Shown: positions 44,330 to 56,164 of the stretch, piece after piece
Numbering within the stretch: the first letter of the stretch is position 1
Layout of the letters: each line of letters starts with the position of its first letter
From: Lepiota brunneoincarnata
Lineage: Eukaryota > Basidiomycota > Agaricomycetes > Agaricales > Agaricaceae
Reading direction: 5' to 3'
Length of the DNA: 64,000 nucleotides
NCBI GenBank assembly: GCA_023014365.1
Contig: JAEBUN010000007.1
Span: 124,001 to 188,000 of the forward strand
Notes under the pieces: generated by a model
Told to the model about the DNA's origin: nothing
Databases searched by the model: none
What the model saw: only the letters and a program-made list of their open reading frames with translations
Position numbers and translations under genes: made by a program

Positions 44330-44525
44330 ATGGATGGAAGGGTTTCAATTATAGATGGTGACATCTATTTCTCTCCAAACTGCGCCTGCAATCTCCTCCA
44401 AATATCCGACACTGCAGAGAACACCAACAAGCTTTCTACTGCTGGGAATTCCACTGCCTCAGACTTTCAGCAGCCACATTGGTGGTCACCCTCCACTGAG
44501 TGGTTAGCATTTGTGCCACATGCAC
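44330..44525 (+). pseudogene. Gene B, 5' piece
   Basis: ATG at 44,330 gives MDGRVSIIDGDIYFSP and ends WLAFVPHA at the Ty3-family solo LTR D. Joining across LTR D with one GCGC duplication continues in frame to 45,829. Confidence 0.6.
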
Positions 44526-45828
44526 TGAAAAGGGTGGAAACATTTGTGGGTTTTAATATAGATAAATGGCTTGTTCCCACTAAGCTTAGTCAAAATTCGA
44601 TAAGCTTAAGTTAATACAAGTAGTATGAGATAGATAATGAACAGTTTTGTCTTTTAGTTTGTTCTGGGGGTGTGTTCTGACAGCGAAATTCAAGAGAATA
44701 GTGTTTTTTTAGAGGTTAACAAACAGCTGTTGAAGTTATCTTAGCTGTACGGTGCAACAGTGAAAGGACAATCCCTGTCAATTCAAAGCACGGGGTCTCT
44801 AGTCTCTGGTCTCTGGTCTCTGAACTCTGTTCTCTGTCTCTGTCTCTGTCTCTAGCACTCTGGAACTCTAAACTCTGGACTCTATTCTCTGTCTCTGTCT
44901 CTGGGTTGGTCGACAACCGAAGAAATCACACTTAACGACGCACACTAAGCAGTCCTCTGAAACTGTTCTTAATTACGGCTGGCAGACTTGCATGTGGAAG
45001 TGGGGGTGAGACCTCTTGCTTCTCCACAAACAAGTGCGACCATATTTATATTGTTTAGATACATGCGAGAGATAGTAAATATGAAATAGAAAACAATAAG
45101 CTTAATTGTTACAGGTACTGCAGAATATTTTGGAAGGTTTGGCAGCATTTCTACCTTGCCCTGGGTTATGGGTTTTTCTCTGATTGATGAATGGCAATCC
45201 AGCCAGACATGTTCTGTGCTCATCTGCATTATTCTCCGTCCATGCGAGCGTGTTAAGCCTTCAGATCAATTATGATCAGAATGTATGGCATATGGACAAT
45301 CCCTTGATCTGTTGTAATTAATCTCAGTCAGGCAATATGCTGAGGTGCTGGGACCCACAAAGCACTTGTTAATTATGAGTCTTTGATATGTCTAGGGTTT
45401 TGGGCATCGGGTGTCACCTCCTGAATGTTGGACATTCCGTTCCGTGGTCCGGTCATCATTATTGGGCTTGCTATGGGCGTAATACACCTGCGACAGCTGC
45501 TATGTACATTCTTTAGGTTCCAACAAATCCGAGTTCATCGGAAAACTGCTCGTAAGGTCCCTGGATGCAACCGGAGTATACTTGATAGGCTATGTAGAGT
45601 CTGGAATCCCTTTGGAGAGTGTTCTGATAGCTTGGTTCACTAAGCTTAGTGATAATGAGCTGGTTTGAACACTTCTGAGGCTCGAATATCCTTAGTTTGG
45701 TCGAACTGGCTACTACGGGACATAGTACCAATCCTCTATAGGGTTCTTTAATGATATAGCCAATGATTCTATGTAGAGAATCATTCCAGAGTACGGAATT
45801 CATGTATAGGTGTGAAATTGGCATATCA
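44526..45828 (-). mobile_element. Solo LTR of the Ty3-type family (LTR D)
   Basis: It starts TGAAAAGGGTGG (one extra G) and ends GGCATATCA. Flanks are GCAC (44,522-44,525) and GCGC (45,829-45,832), again differing at a CpG. Four perfect octamers lie at 44,581, 44,601, 45,097 and 45,641. Confidence 0.92.
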
Positions 45829-45897
45829 GCGCCTGTGTTATTTAATGGGGTGTTATTGGAACCATTAGGACACATTCCTCGTCGGATACCCAACGTA
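45829..45897 (+). pseudogene. Gene B, middle piece between two insertions
   Basis: This 69-bp stretch encodes PVLFNGVLLEPLGHIPRRIP in the frame of gene B, bounded by LTR D on the left and Tc1-like element 3 on the right. The frame continues at 47,499 after removing one TA. Confidence 0.65.
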
Positions 45898-47498
45898 CAG
45901 TGGCATCCAAAAGTATCACACTGTCACATGACCAAGGGATCAACTCTCTCTCATTCTTCAAGATCATTGTTGTTTCATCCATAAATTATATTGACAGAGA
46001 GCTAAGCATGTAGGGAATCGATATATAGTAGTAGAGAGACATAATATACAGAATTTAAATCAAAAAATGAGGAGGAGTGTGAAAAGGATGGTGCAATACT
46101 TTTGGACATCACCTATTAAGAGATAAGATTAGAGCATTGTGGGATGAAAACAAAACCATTCACCTCGAAACAAGTTAGTACTTGGTGTTTCCACCCTGGG
46201 CCTTAATTACTGCCTCAACATGATGAGGCATACTCTCAAAAAGGGTGTCCAAATTTTCTTGAGATATATTACCCCATTCCTCCTGAAGAGCAGCCCACAT
46301 CTCATCCTGGTTGCGAGGAAGAGGGTCACAGGCATGCACAAGACGATCCAATTGGTCCCATGCATGCTCTATAATGCTCATATCAGGGCTTGAGGTGGCC
46401 AGTCCAAGTGGCAAATTTTTTTCTTCTTGAAAAATTCCTTGGTAACTTTACTCCTGTGTTTCGGATTGTTATCCTGCTGGAAAATCGGTGCACTTCGACC
46501 TGTGGATTTCAGATTAAGATCCTTGAGAGTCCCTAGATAAGACTTTTCAAGGATCTTGACATAATCCGGACCACACATGATGCCGGATATCTGATGTAAC
46601 CTCCCTACCCCCCAACTAGTGATGTACCCCCAAACCATAATATTCCCCCCCCCCATGTTTGATGTTCTTCTTGGTAACTCGAGGGTCCAGGGCCTGTCCG
46701 GGCTTCATCCAAGCATATTGATGGCCATCTGACTTGAAAAGGAGGAATTTAGATTCATCAGAGAAAATTACCTCCTTCCAGTCATCAACCATCCAATCAG
46801 AATGCTGGCGTACCCACGCAAGTCACTTCTTCTGATTGATTGGAGAAATGTAGGGACAGGGCCTCCTGACTCAGCATATCAATCCTTTCTCCTTTAGGGA
46901 GCATGCTACTGTTTGGCATGACACACCTGGGAAGGTGGTTTTAGCCAATTCAGTTGCATTGGATACCTCCATTTGGGCAAGAAGCCAGGCCCCAACTCGC
47001 ACTTGGCACTCATCCAGCTTTCGAGGGCAACCAGATTTGGGCCTGACATAATATGGATCTTCAGTTTTGGAGAATCTGTCGAGTACACGGCCAACAGTAG
47101 AGTGATGGATACTGATCCTTGACCTGATCTGTCTATGGGTCATCCCAGAAGACCGGAGTTCAACAATGCAAGCGACTTTAGATGGGGAAGTATAGACCAT
47201 GGTGTAATGAGGCTGAATGATGCAAAAAACTTGAGGTTTGTTCACTCTGGCTTCACCTATATAGCTTCAAAGGTGATTGAACTTAGATGTCCAAAAGAAA
47301 TGCACCATAGGTGTGGCACTAAAACATGAATTTTATTCCTAGAATACATTATACAGCAAAGTTTCATTGCCATGATGATTCCTTGTGTCCTGGAGCATGA
47401 AACAGCATACTTTGTTTCACCTCAAGTGTTACATGAAATAGATAAGTGAGATCAAGAGATCAGGTCACATGATGGTGCAATACTTTTGGACACCACTG
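45898..47498 (-). mobile_element. Tc1/mariner-like element 3 (1,601 bp)
   Basis: The ends read CAGTGGCATCCAAAAGTAT (left) and CAGTGGTGTCCAAAAGTAT (right, reverse complement). TA duplications flank it (45,896-45,897 and 47,499-47,500). A third copy of the terminal word, in the orientation of the right end, lies inside at about 46,088-46,112. It would be an internal transposase-binding site or the relic of a second end. The element interrupts gene B. Confidence 0.92.
46175..47245 (-). pseudogene. Tc1-type transposase of element 3, frameshifted
   Basis: N-terminal helix-turn-helix: SKVACIVELRSSGMTHRQI and STVGRVLDRFSK. Catalytic Asp 1 lies near 46,760 in a FSDES context, Asp 2 in APIFQQDNNPKHRSKV, and the last acidic residue in SSPDMSIIEHAWDQL. 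The C-terminal end is AVIKAQGGNTKY. Stops near 46,868 and 46,700 and a frameshift near 46,400 break it. Confidence 0.88.
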
Positions 47499-49866
47499 TA
47501 CCTCTGCACGGATACATACTCCAAGCCTCTCTTGCTGCGCAATGGCTAGCATTGGATGAGCTATTAGCTCAAACAACTAAGCTGTTGGGTGAGGCAAATG
47601 GTCTCCACTACAAATGTCCTTTCCCTCCCTACCACTTCAAGTACCACCAAGGTCATAGAAAGGAGGCCTTAGCCTGTTCCTCTGCCATTCAGGCTCGGGA
47701 TTGATTTTCACTTTGGATTGGTTTGTTGTATTGGATGATATCCAAAATTCCAGACCCTGGATACCAGGAGGGCCTCTCACCACCTCAGTGGTTTGTTCAG
47801 TTGGCGGTTCTGTGGCGTCTCAGCCAAGTCTTCCTTGATGGCTGCCATATAGCCCCACTCTTGCAGAAGATCTGGCATGTCGATCACATTGGGGTGGTAC
47901 TGCATTTCCCTACCGATCACACATCTCAACCACCACCCCCATGGTTTGTCAAGCTGGGCATGCCAATATGGTACTGCTGAAGAAGCTGTGAAAAGCGCAC
48001 TTCTGCTTCAAACTCATATTTTCCTCTCATAGCCCCTTCCGAATGGCACCTGCAGAATGCTACAAGTTGGTTGGTTTCCAAACCTACATTCTCTGAGGAC
48101 TCGGGCCTACCCCTTGAAGTGGATCCTGCCCTTGATTCAAATCCCACCCAAGAGACCTTTTCCTTAAGCGAGTATTCAGCCGCTATCGCAGCTCAAACTG
48201 TTGAGTGTGCACAAACATTCTGGGAGCCTTACTTTGCATCTAGAGAAGCCATTCACAAGAAGAAGAGGGAAAGGGAGACACCACAAGAGCACCAGATGAG
48301 AGAAAACCATGAAAGGAACCCCCCTTGCACTAGCATGGTGGTTTATGTTTGGGACTGGGACTTTGATCATCCAAACCAGTTCACTTGCAAGCCAGTTCTT
48401 CGCAGTGAGCAGGAAGCCACACTGGAGGAACACAGCGAATGTCAGAAGCATTACGATTCATTCTTCAATGATTGGCATTGCTGCAGGGAATGGGGGCCTG
48501 ATCTAGACCCAGATGACAAGCCAGATGAACTGCCCTTTGTGGATGGCACTGGCTGGGAAATGCCTGCTAGGAATTTGGAGCAGTGTTTCCTGGGTGATAA
48601 AGCCAATCCTGTGGCCCCTGCAGCAGTGGTTTCTCCACCAGTAGCAATGGAAGAACACCCAGTGGTGCCTGATCATCCATCCAAAAACCCAGCTTTCATT
48701 GCTGAGTGTGCTCAGTATGAAATCCTCCACACTCTTACTTACTTCTATGGTTTTGTCCCTCCTCTACTCCACCCTATGACCTTTGAGGGCAACATCAACA
48801 TGCAGGACTGCAAAATTTTTCTTGCAGTTCTTGGCATTTCATGGGTGCTGCCTGACAGTCTCTTTTTCTCACAGCCAATCAGGAAGCTATGTGTCCAGTT
48901 CATCAAAAATTTCTCCTTGAGGAGGGCCAAGAACCCCCCCACAGACATCTGGGACTTGGACCGCTCTAATCATCAACCACTTTCATTTTCCCAGCAGCTA
49001 GTGTGCATCCACAGTGTCAAGAATTCGGCCTGCCAAATGTACATGTTTGATTTTGGCAATTCCTTGACAGTATCATGGAAGCTTGCTGTCTATAGAGCCT
49101 CTGCTGCACTCTATATCTGCCATTTGGACAGGATGATGACAGAGAAGGACATTGCTTTTGATCTTGTCCAATCAGGGATCCCATTTTGCACTCTACAACA
49201 GACTTGCACACTCCCTATTGCCCCCTCTGGCAAGCCCCTCTCCCTAGCCATCCCAATCAGATCGCAGCATGAATTTACAGCCATTGATTTTGAGTTTTAT
49301 TGAAAGCAATGTCAAGAGATCTTGTTCCTACCCCATGCACATGCTACCTTGCTTTGTGGAGGATTCATTTGGCGCATTGCAATCAACAGTGTTAGTACTC
49401 ATGAAGCCTTGCATGGGCCCACATGTCTACACCCCAACATGTTCTCTGTTCATGATATAAATGGTCATGAGTATGTCGACGATGATCTCAGCACAGATGA
49501 GCTCAATCTCCTCTGTGGAATGTATACTTCATTCACAGGTAAGTGTCTACTAACCAGAATGTTGCATATATATTGATCCCCCTTGCAGGCCAAGGCTCTC
49601 AACAAGCAAAACTTTCCTGGTTCCCTCTTGTGACCACCTATGAGGGGAGTGGTGAGGATCAAGGCCACTGGACCTCCTGCATCAATAAGCTCTATGATGA
49701 CCGCGTCCAGGCCATTTTAGATGAAGACTCATCCCAAAGCCTTCGCAATCCCCTTCCAGCACATAAATGGAGAGATAGACTGAGGGGACAAGGGGACACC
49801 TGCTACACACACAAACAGCTAGAAACTTGGTCAAGGGAATTCATCAAACAATATGTAGAGTTTTGA
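47499..49866 (+). pseudogene. Gene B, main part: Agaricomycete hypothetical family
   Basis: The frame resumes PLHGYILQASLAAQWLALDE. Blocks shared by the family follow, such as ALACSSAIQARDWF, SLWIGLLYWMISKIP and PPPWFVKLGMPIWYC. A 410-codon block (48,071-49,303) contains VVYVWDWDFDHPNQF and ILHTLTYFYGFVPPLLHP. A single TGA at 49,301-49,303 precedes HAHATLLCGGFIWRIAI. A 50-nt intron (49,539-49,588) leads to the last exon with HKWRDRLRGQGDTCY, ending at 49,866. I recall this family as common in Agaricomycetes and of unknown function. Two insertions upstream and one stop make this copy inactive, but the rest is well preserved. Confidence 0.62.
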
Positions 49867-51684
49867 ATAGCACTAATACTCATATGTGAATTATCCTCTA
49901 ATAGCTCCTGTTTTTGGTACTCTTGAATCTACCATAATGTCTAATTTTTTGAAATGGAGGATTTCAGGCACTGCAGCCTGTGAGTGTCCAATCCTCCCTC
50001 ACCCACTGAGCATTAGCCTCTCACTCAACCTCAGCTGTACAACACCACATATGGTGATGGCATGTGTGGGTAGCAGTAGTTGTGGTAGTAGTCAGGTAGT
50101 GGCATGCCCGTCACTTCTTATTGATTTTGAAAGATGATCTTTGGGGCAAATTCAGGATAAACCTTGAGGCCTCGAGACTTGGATCAAGGCTCTCGGAGCA
50201 CTTGTGATCCACCCACTATCCCCTTCAAATTCAAATTGTTGGCAAATTCTCCACTTAGCTTCTGCCAGCAAATTTCTTGTGTGGAGTCGAAGAAGGTTGC
50301 CTTCCTGTATGCCATACTTCCCAATCATCACACAACTCATTTCACACAGGAATTGAATATGGTAGCTAGATACAGTACCTGCAGAAGAAAATGAGGGGGT
50401 GCAGCTCTATACACCACAGCGTGGTGCAGGGATCTTGCAGGGTATATTGGTGCATTGAGGGGAGGTTGAATGGTAGAGAGGGAAAGCCCCACACCAGCAC
50501 AGTTATGCCCCAGCCAAACAACCCCCACTTGGACAAAGCACATGCTAGAGACATTGGATTCTGTTTCTTGGTTGTAAGTGGCCCCCACTCTTCCCATTTT
50601 GCTGTCCCTGCACATGTAAAACTCCCCTTTGGTTAACCTACCTTTGCCCCTGCCTCATTCACTCCCTTTTCCCTCTGAATATTGTGTAAATCAGCTATAC
50701 ACAAAGTGCAGATATTTGGAACTTGTTCCCCACTGAACTAGAATGACCCAGAATATTACATCGAAATGGACCAATGCCATTTGCAGGAGGAAGTGAGAGA
50801 CCTGACTCTATCAAGTTTTCTGGTCATTTATCACTGCACCAGGTGAGTACCTGCAAGTGCATGGAACACATTAGCCAGTCCTCTCCTGCCAGTATCCTGG
50901 AGCTGGTGCTAGCTAGCCACCAGGCCAAGACACACCTTTGGTAATTAGACTTGGGTATTGTCCCTGGTGAGGCCGCTATAATGAGAATGTATGTGCAGTA
51001 TCATGTTGAGACAAAGGATATATAGGGCTGGAATATATAGGATTGCTAGGATCCAAACAGGAAGATTAATTAGTGTCTACCAGAGACAACTAGTGAGTAC
51101 GCTACGCACCTAGGATCCAAACAGGAAGATTGGATCCTAGTAATTCTACTTGTCTACTTAAGTATGATGCGAGCTATGTAGCACTGTTTATGGAGAAATT
51201 GAGACTGATTGTAGTTGCTACCTAATTATAATAGGAGCCAAAATGTGTCTACAGTGTCCATGGAAATATATGAAATAGAGATATCATAAAAGAAAAAACA
51301 ACAAACATCGAGCTGTACACTCAATATTTGACATGCTAGCTGAGTGCCTGGGTCTAGCTCCACCTCCCCAGGCTCCCTCTGGTCTCGAGCCACTCCTAGC
51401 TGGCTTGCTGGGCATGGCCATTTCAAACTTCCAAGCAGCTGCCTACCTGCAAGCTCTCGAGTAGCAGCAAGCCTCAGCAGGACTTTGCTTCAAGTCAGTG
51501 CATGCTGGTCACAGGCGCCCATTTGATTTTCATGTGCCAGCTGCAGATTCTGCCAGCTTCCAGTCCTCTCACAACCTCGGGCCTTCTAGAAAGTTTGGTG
51601 AAGAGGCTCAGACTCTCCTACAGGTGGATCACGCTGGGGCAGAAACGGCTGAGCGAAACAAGCCGAAACCAACCAAAAGCAAAA
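49867..51684. other. No gene recognised; short direct repeat
   Basis: No frame is convincing. The 22-bp word CTAGGATCCAAACAGGAAGATT occurs at 51,046-51,067 and 51,110-51,131 in direct orientation, 42 bp apart. Confidence 0.4.
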
Positions 51685-52295
51685 TGAAGCACAACAAAAC
51701 ACAACAAAACAAGGTATGAGTGTGATTGGCAAAACAATCACAGGGCTTCGAAAACCACAGAGACATGCTATATAGGATAGAGAGATAGAGAGTGAGATAC
51801 AGAGAAAGTTTTCAGGTCTTTTCTTGACTGGAGAACTTGTCTCCAGGGTTCCTACTTTATATACACGAAAACTATGAATAATTATAATTTTCCTACACCA
51901 AAATGGAGAAAAAAATGTTGGATACTAAAGCTAGGTCATATCTGGGATGTAGGGAACATGAAACAGGAGAATCGCGAAGTTTTTCTTGACTACGTTAGCA
52001 GAAGATTAGGCAACAGAAAACAAGAGGATAAAAGGGGTGATGTGTGAAGCACAGAGAAAACCAAAAAGAGGGAGAAATTTTACTCTACAACCAGGCTTGT
52101 GAAACAGAATGGAGGACTAAATAAAAAATTGACTGTCCTTGAACATATGAGGCTATCGACAGGATGGATATGCTGTCAAATGATACCTGTTTCTTTTGTA
52201 TGAGCGCTCTGGGTTTCGTGATCTGAGGTTTGATCTGGATTCAGGTTCCAAGTTTGACTCCATTCCAGGTTCGGCTTCTGAAAACTATGAGAGGT
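51685..52295 (+). repeat. 610-bp dispersed repeat, copy 1
   Basis: It starts AAGCACAACAAAACACAAC and ends GGCTTCTGAAAACTATGAGAG. A direct copy of the whole length lies at 59,319-59,930 and a shorter, more diverged copy directly follows here. Internal tracts of AGAGATAGAGA occur. I see no coding sequence and no target duplication. It could be a non-autonomous element or an LTR fragment. Confidence 0.65.
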
Positions 52296-52403
52296 GGCAT
52301 GGGGCAGCCATTGCACCATGCAGCTGCATGCCCACCTCTACATTGGATTTGCTGCAGCTGGGTTGAAGAGTAGGCGGCTCCTCCTACAAGTGAATCAGGT
52401 CAA

Positions 52404-52795
52404 AACAAAACAGAACGAAATGAAGTGAAACAACGTGAAGCGAGATTTGAGATGCAAGCACGACCGGCGGAGCAATAACTGGGCTTTGAAACCAAGAGGG
52501 TTTGTCCAATGAGGGAGACATGGCACAAGTGGGAAATGATTGACTGGAGGACAGGTCTCTGAAATATGTTCTTTACATACAGGTATTTCTATGGTGGGTT
52601 GTGCTTTTCTTGTGCCCAAAGAAGATAGGAAAATACAAGATACATGAAGCTACACTACTCTCGAGAGATGGAGAAGGTGAAACTGGGGGAAAGCAGTAAA
52701 TTTTTGTTGATCTGGGGTTCAATCCAGGTTCAGGTTTCAGGTTCCGAGTTTGACTCCGTTCCAAGTTTGGGTTCCGAACACTATGAGAGGGGCAG
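52404..52795 (+). repeat. Diverged copy of the 610-bp repeat
   Basis: It begins with a similar A/C-rich word (AAAACAAAACAGAACG) and ends GGGTTCCGAACACTATGAGAG like the other two copies. The middle is shortened. The word CATGCCCACCTCTAC follows both this copy and copy 1. Confidence 0.5.
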
Positions 52796-54004
52796 TCATG
52801 TGTAGCCACATGCCCACCTCTACAATACACACCACTATTTTCACACCTTCACTACCACCACTATCAGTGTGGAGCAACAATAGCAGAGATCCTTACTCAC
52901 CTTCCTGGTCTTGCCTTTTTGGTCTTGTTTGCACCTTGCACCTTCAGATGTTTTCTTAAGGTATAGCTTGAGCATTGAATCAAGCGGCCAGTAGCGTTTA
53001 TACTTCTCCAGAATTGGGTGGTGCTTCAGAACCTGGTAGCTGACAATTAGTGTCTGCTGTATCACGTAAATCATGTTCTGTTACCATGGCACGAAATTGT
53101 TTCATTTTGGCAGCATCCTGGAATTGGAAGCTCACACTTGTGTCCAGTTTTTCATCTGCAAGCTCATGTACATCCTTCCATAGTCCAATTGTGAGAATAT
53201 GAATAAGTCCTGGAATGGTAAAATAATGTACCTGGAATCTTCCAAGTTTTCTTTTTGTCCAGCCACCACTCAGAAGTGTCAGTTCGAGACTATAACCACC
53301 ACTCTGCGGTCATCCCGGTTCCCCCTGTGGCTTTGGGATAAGATCTAGATCACTCTCAGTTTTGGATATACCAGACATGTCATCGTCACTTGGGTTTGGG
53401 GTCAGGGGTGATGGGGGACCTGTATGCATGTCACTGTCAGGCCTAGCCAGTACACCAACCCTAGACTGTTGCTCCCCAAGTCCAGCAGGTGGTGCCTTGC
53501 AGGTGGTGCACTTTGTGATTTCAGGCATTGTGAGTGGGGGTGGCCTGGTGAAATGGACATGCTTGGTAATGATAGGGAGGTGATGTTGTACAAACTGGCC
53601 ATGCATAGTTGGTTATCCCTCCACAGTAAACAGGACAGACTTATATCCACCTGCACAAACAAGAGTTCTGCATTGGGAACAAGTGGGAACAAAAGGCGTC
53701 TGAGTATAACAGCTTCATTGGTAACCACTCTGGTAATCAAATAACAACAACATTGTCTATCAGCGGCACACAGAAGAGCAACTTGGAGTGACTAAGTAAA
53801 GTGGTGATCAGCACTCATAAGTCAAGTTGACAAAACAATTGGGGAGGCTCACTTAAAAATCACCAGAATCAGAGATTGAGGTTGCATTACTATCTATTGT
53901 ACAACCCACCAGACATGACTTTACTCTATAATCAAAGAACCAATGTGAGACTTGGTGATAAATCTCAAAGTGCACGCTGACCAACTGATATCCAGCGCTA
54001 CCGA

Positions 54005-54205
54005 TTACTAGTGAGGCTCAGGGGTCACAGCGGGGCTGTGAATTGCCTTGCTTTCATGCAAGATGGCAATTATCTCGCAAGCGGAGGTAAGTCTCTTGAG
54101 AAGTGGCTTCCAAATGTTGCAAGCAAAAGCCGTATGTTAACAGGTGACGATGAACAAGTTAAGCTCTGGAGAGTTGAGAGCAGCCAGAGTGTATGAACCA
54201 TATGT
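54005..54205 (+). pseudogene. WD40 repeat fragment (right arm)
   Basis: Identical mirror copy of the fragment at 36,980-37,180, with GHSGAVNCLAFMQDG and DDEQVKLWRV. It lies upstream of the small secreted-type gene on the same strand. Confidence 0.6.
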
Positions 54206-54614
54206 GACTTGGTGATGCACTGGGGGAAGATGGAACTAGGGTGATTGGGGGAAGTGACCACGGAATGGTCTACGTGATGCCTACTACATCTCCTGGGGGG
54301 ACACAGGTCCTCACCCACACATTGCAGGCATGGTATTGGGGAAAGGGTGGGTAGGGGTTCCTCATCCAGTTTGAAATCTTACTTGAGATTGTAGATACGG
54401 TACCAATTCAGACAGTTCAGGCAGTCTCAACCAAAAAACACCACTATATTGCAAGCGGAGCTTTGGATCCCACTTGTGACATTTGCCTGTGGGCCAAACC
54501 TGTATGTAGCCACTCTAAACGTATGAGGGAGCCTGAACACAATGTGGGTAGATCCTACAAAAGGAGGAGGGAGCAACAGGGGCAGCGGCAAAGGACTCAG
54601 CGAAGGACTCAGCG

Positions 54615-55017
54615 ATGGGAACACTGCTGATCCTTAACATTGTTTTGCTGCTTCTCCTGGCAGTCGCAGCTAATGATTCCATGCGCATGGTAAGTTTGTG
54701 CATGACAAAAAATGAACTAGTGGTCACCTCAGTAACTGCAGGATTGGGTTTGTTCTCCAACGGCTTGGATTAAGGGCTCACTGAGCCAGCAATCGAAGTT
54801 GGATCAAGCTGTGCAGTACAAGACAACTCCTGGTCTTGTGAGTTGGGGCCTTGGGAATGATGATGATGATAGAGAGGAATGGGATTGGGTGGAATCTGCT
54901 AGAAAGATGGGTTATGATGAGGAAGTACTAGCCCTAATAGAAAGAGAGTATGAACGCTGGAGGAGAGAGGCTGAAGAAGGCCTAAAGGCCATAGTAGATA
55001 GCCCAGCAGAAGATTAG
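54615..55017 (+). CDS. Small secreted-type protein, 116 aa (right arm)
   Basis: Exon 1 (54,615-54,689) gives MGTLLILNIVLLLLLAVAAN plus DSMRM. The intron is 54,690-54,741 (GTAAGT...CTGCAG). Exon 2 (54,742-55,017) begins DWVCSPTAWIKGSLSQQ and ends KAIVDSPAED. The leader is a good signal peptide or membrane anchor, and the mature part is acidic and helical with a Trp-rich EEWDW. The mirror copy in the left arm is identical. The function is unknown; an effector-like role would be speculation. Confidence 0.55.
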
Positions 55018-55724
55018 CGATTTGAATGAATGTGTCTGGAAACCAAAACACATCCTAGATAAAAATCTGCATCTGGTGGATCCATAATGCAGATGTCTGG
55101 TCACGCGGGGGCGAAACAGTACTATGTGCATGAGGAACCCTGTTGTGGATGTGACGAGAGGATTTCACATGCATTCATGTGCCCAATGCTGCTTAGTCGA
55201 GAAGAAGGGGTCGTTAATTTTGCAGTTTGCATTCTCTTGCTTGCGACTCTTTTGGTGCTCCAGAGAGTCACTTGTTCCTCACTCAGTTTTCCTCTTGTGT
55301 TTTTTGGATCTCCAGAAACATGCTACTCCTCATGCCCCACTGCAACTGTATCAGCCACAGATGCCAAGGTGCGGCTCAAGATTGTTGTACCATCGAAAGC
55401 CACAGAATCTTGGATGCCACACTTGTAGACCATGATCAGAATATATCCCCCCACCAATCCAATGCCTCTGAACCATCCCCACCGCAACGTCTGAAGCCTG
55501 ATGGTAACAATGTTAGGGGGGAGGATAGATCACTCCTGCATCCTCAAAGACATATTCATATGTCTTTATCCTTGGCTGATGGTGGTGGGGCCCATGGTTC
55601 TGTTGATAGCCTTGGACTGATGTTAGGTGACCTGTAGCTCAGGGATGTCGAGCCACTGCCCAGGATAGAACACTGTGCCCCTGCCCCGGCCAGTGGGGTG
55701 CAATGAGTTTATGAAACTAGTGTC

Positions 55725-56084
55725 AATGTAGCACCAGCTCCCACTAGCAGTGACGATGCACCTTCCCAGCTTGGGGCCTCTACCTTACGCCTTTGCCAAA
55801 TGTCAGAGGCACTCTCCACATTAAACTATCCCCTGAGTGGGGCCTCTAAGCGTGCCTTCAAGGATCTCACTAGGTCCTATCATGCCTTTCTAGAAGATCT
55901 TGCTGGCCTATCACTCTCTGAAAGGGAAATGCAGGAGCTCCAGCATGCAGCACAAGCTGTGCTAAACAAAATCACTCAGATTAGGGAGGACTACAAGGCA
56001 GCAAAGTGTTCTGTGCAGGACCAGGTCAATGCATTTGATACCAGTTCGTACATTCAACAGCTTTTAGTTTGCACGATTAACTAA
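55725..56084 (+). CDS. Helical protein fragment, unknown (right arm)
   Basis: Identical copy of the left-arm fragment. The frame from about 55,725 reads TSVNVAPAPTSSDDAPSQLG and then MSEALSTLNY with a long helix, ending at 56,084. The upstream block 55,300-55,637 (IESHRILDATLVDHDQ) has a conserved counterpart near 7,790. Both may therefore be exons of one family gene. Confidence 0.35.
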   Translation, partial: NVAPAPTSSDDAPSQLGASTLRLCQMSEALSTLNYPLSGASKRAFKDLTRSYHAFLEDLAGLSLSEREMQELQHAAQAVLNKITQIREDYKAAKCSVQDQVNAFDTSSYIQQLLVCTIN

Positions 56085-56164
56085 ATCATCATGTAGGACA
56101 CCATTTTGATGGTATCCTGCCAGGTACTGATCCCATCCTCCAGATCAACTTATTCTCGATTGCC

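Larger units (their letters stand above)
52843..56164 (-). repeat. Long inverted repeat, right arm (3,322 bp)
   Basis: This is the partner of 35,021-38,342. To its right (56,165-56,210) the sequence still matches the old family copy near 7,085-7,130. The left arm instead joins tnp2 sequence at the same point. The right arm is therefore the longer, probably parental, copy on that side. Confidence 0.93.

Noticed and set aside
51046..51131. 22-bp direct repeat as target duplication of an element
   Set aside because: The copies are only 42 bp apart with nothing element-like between them.
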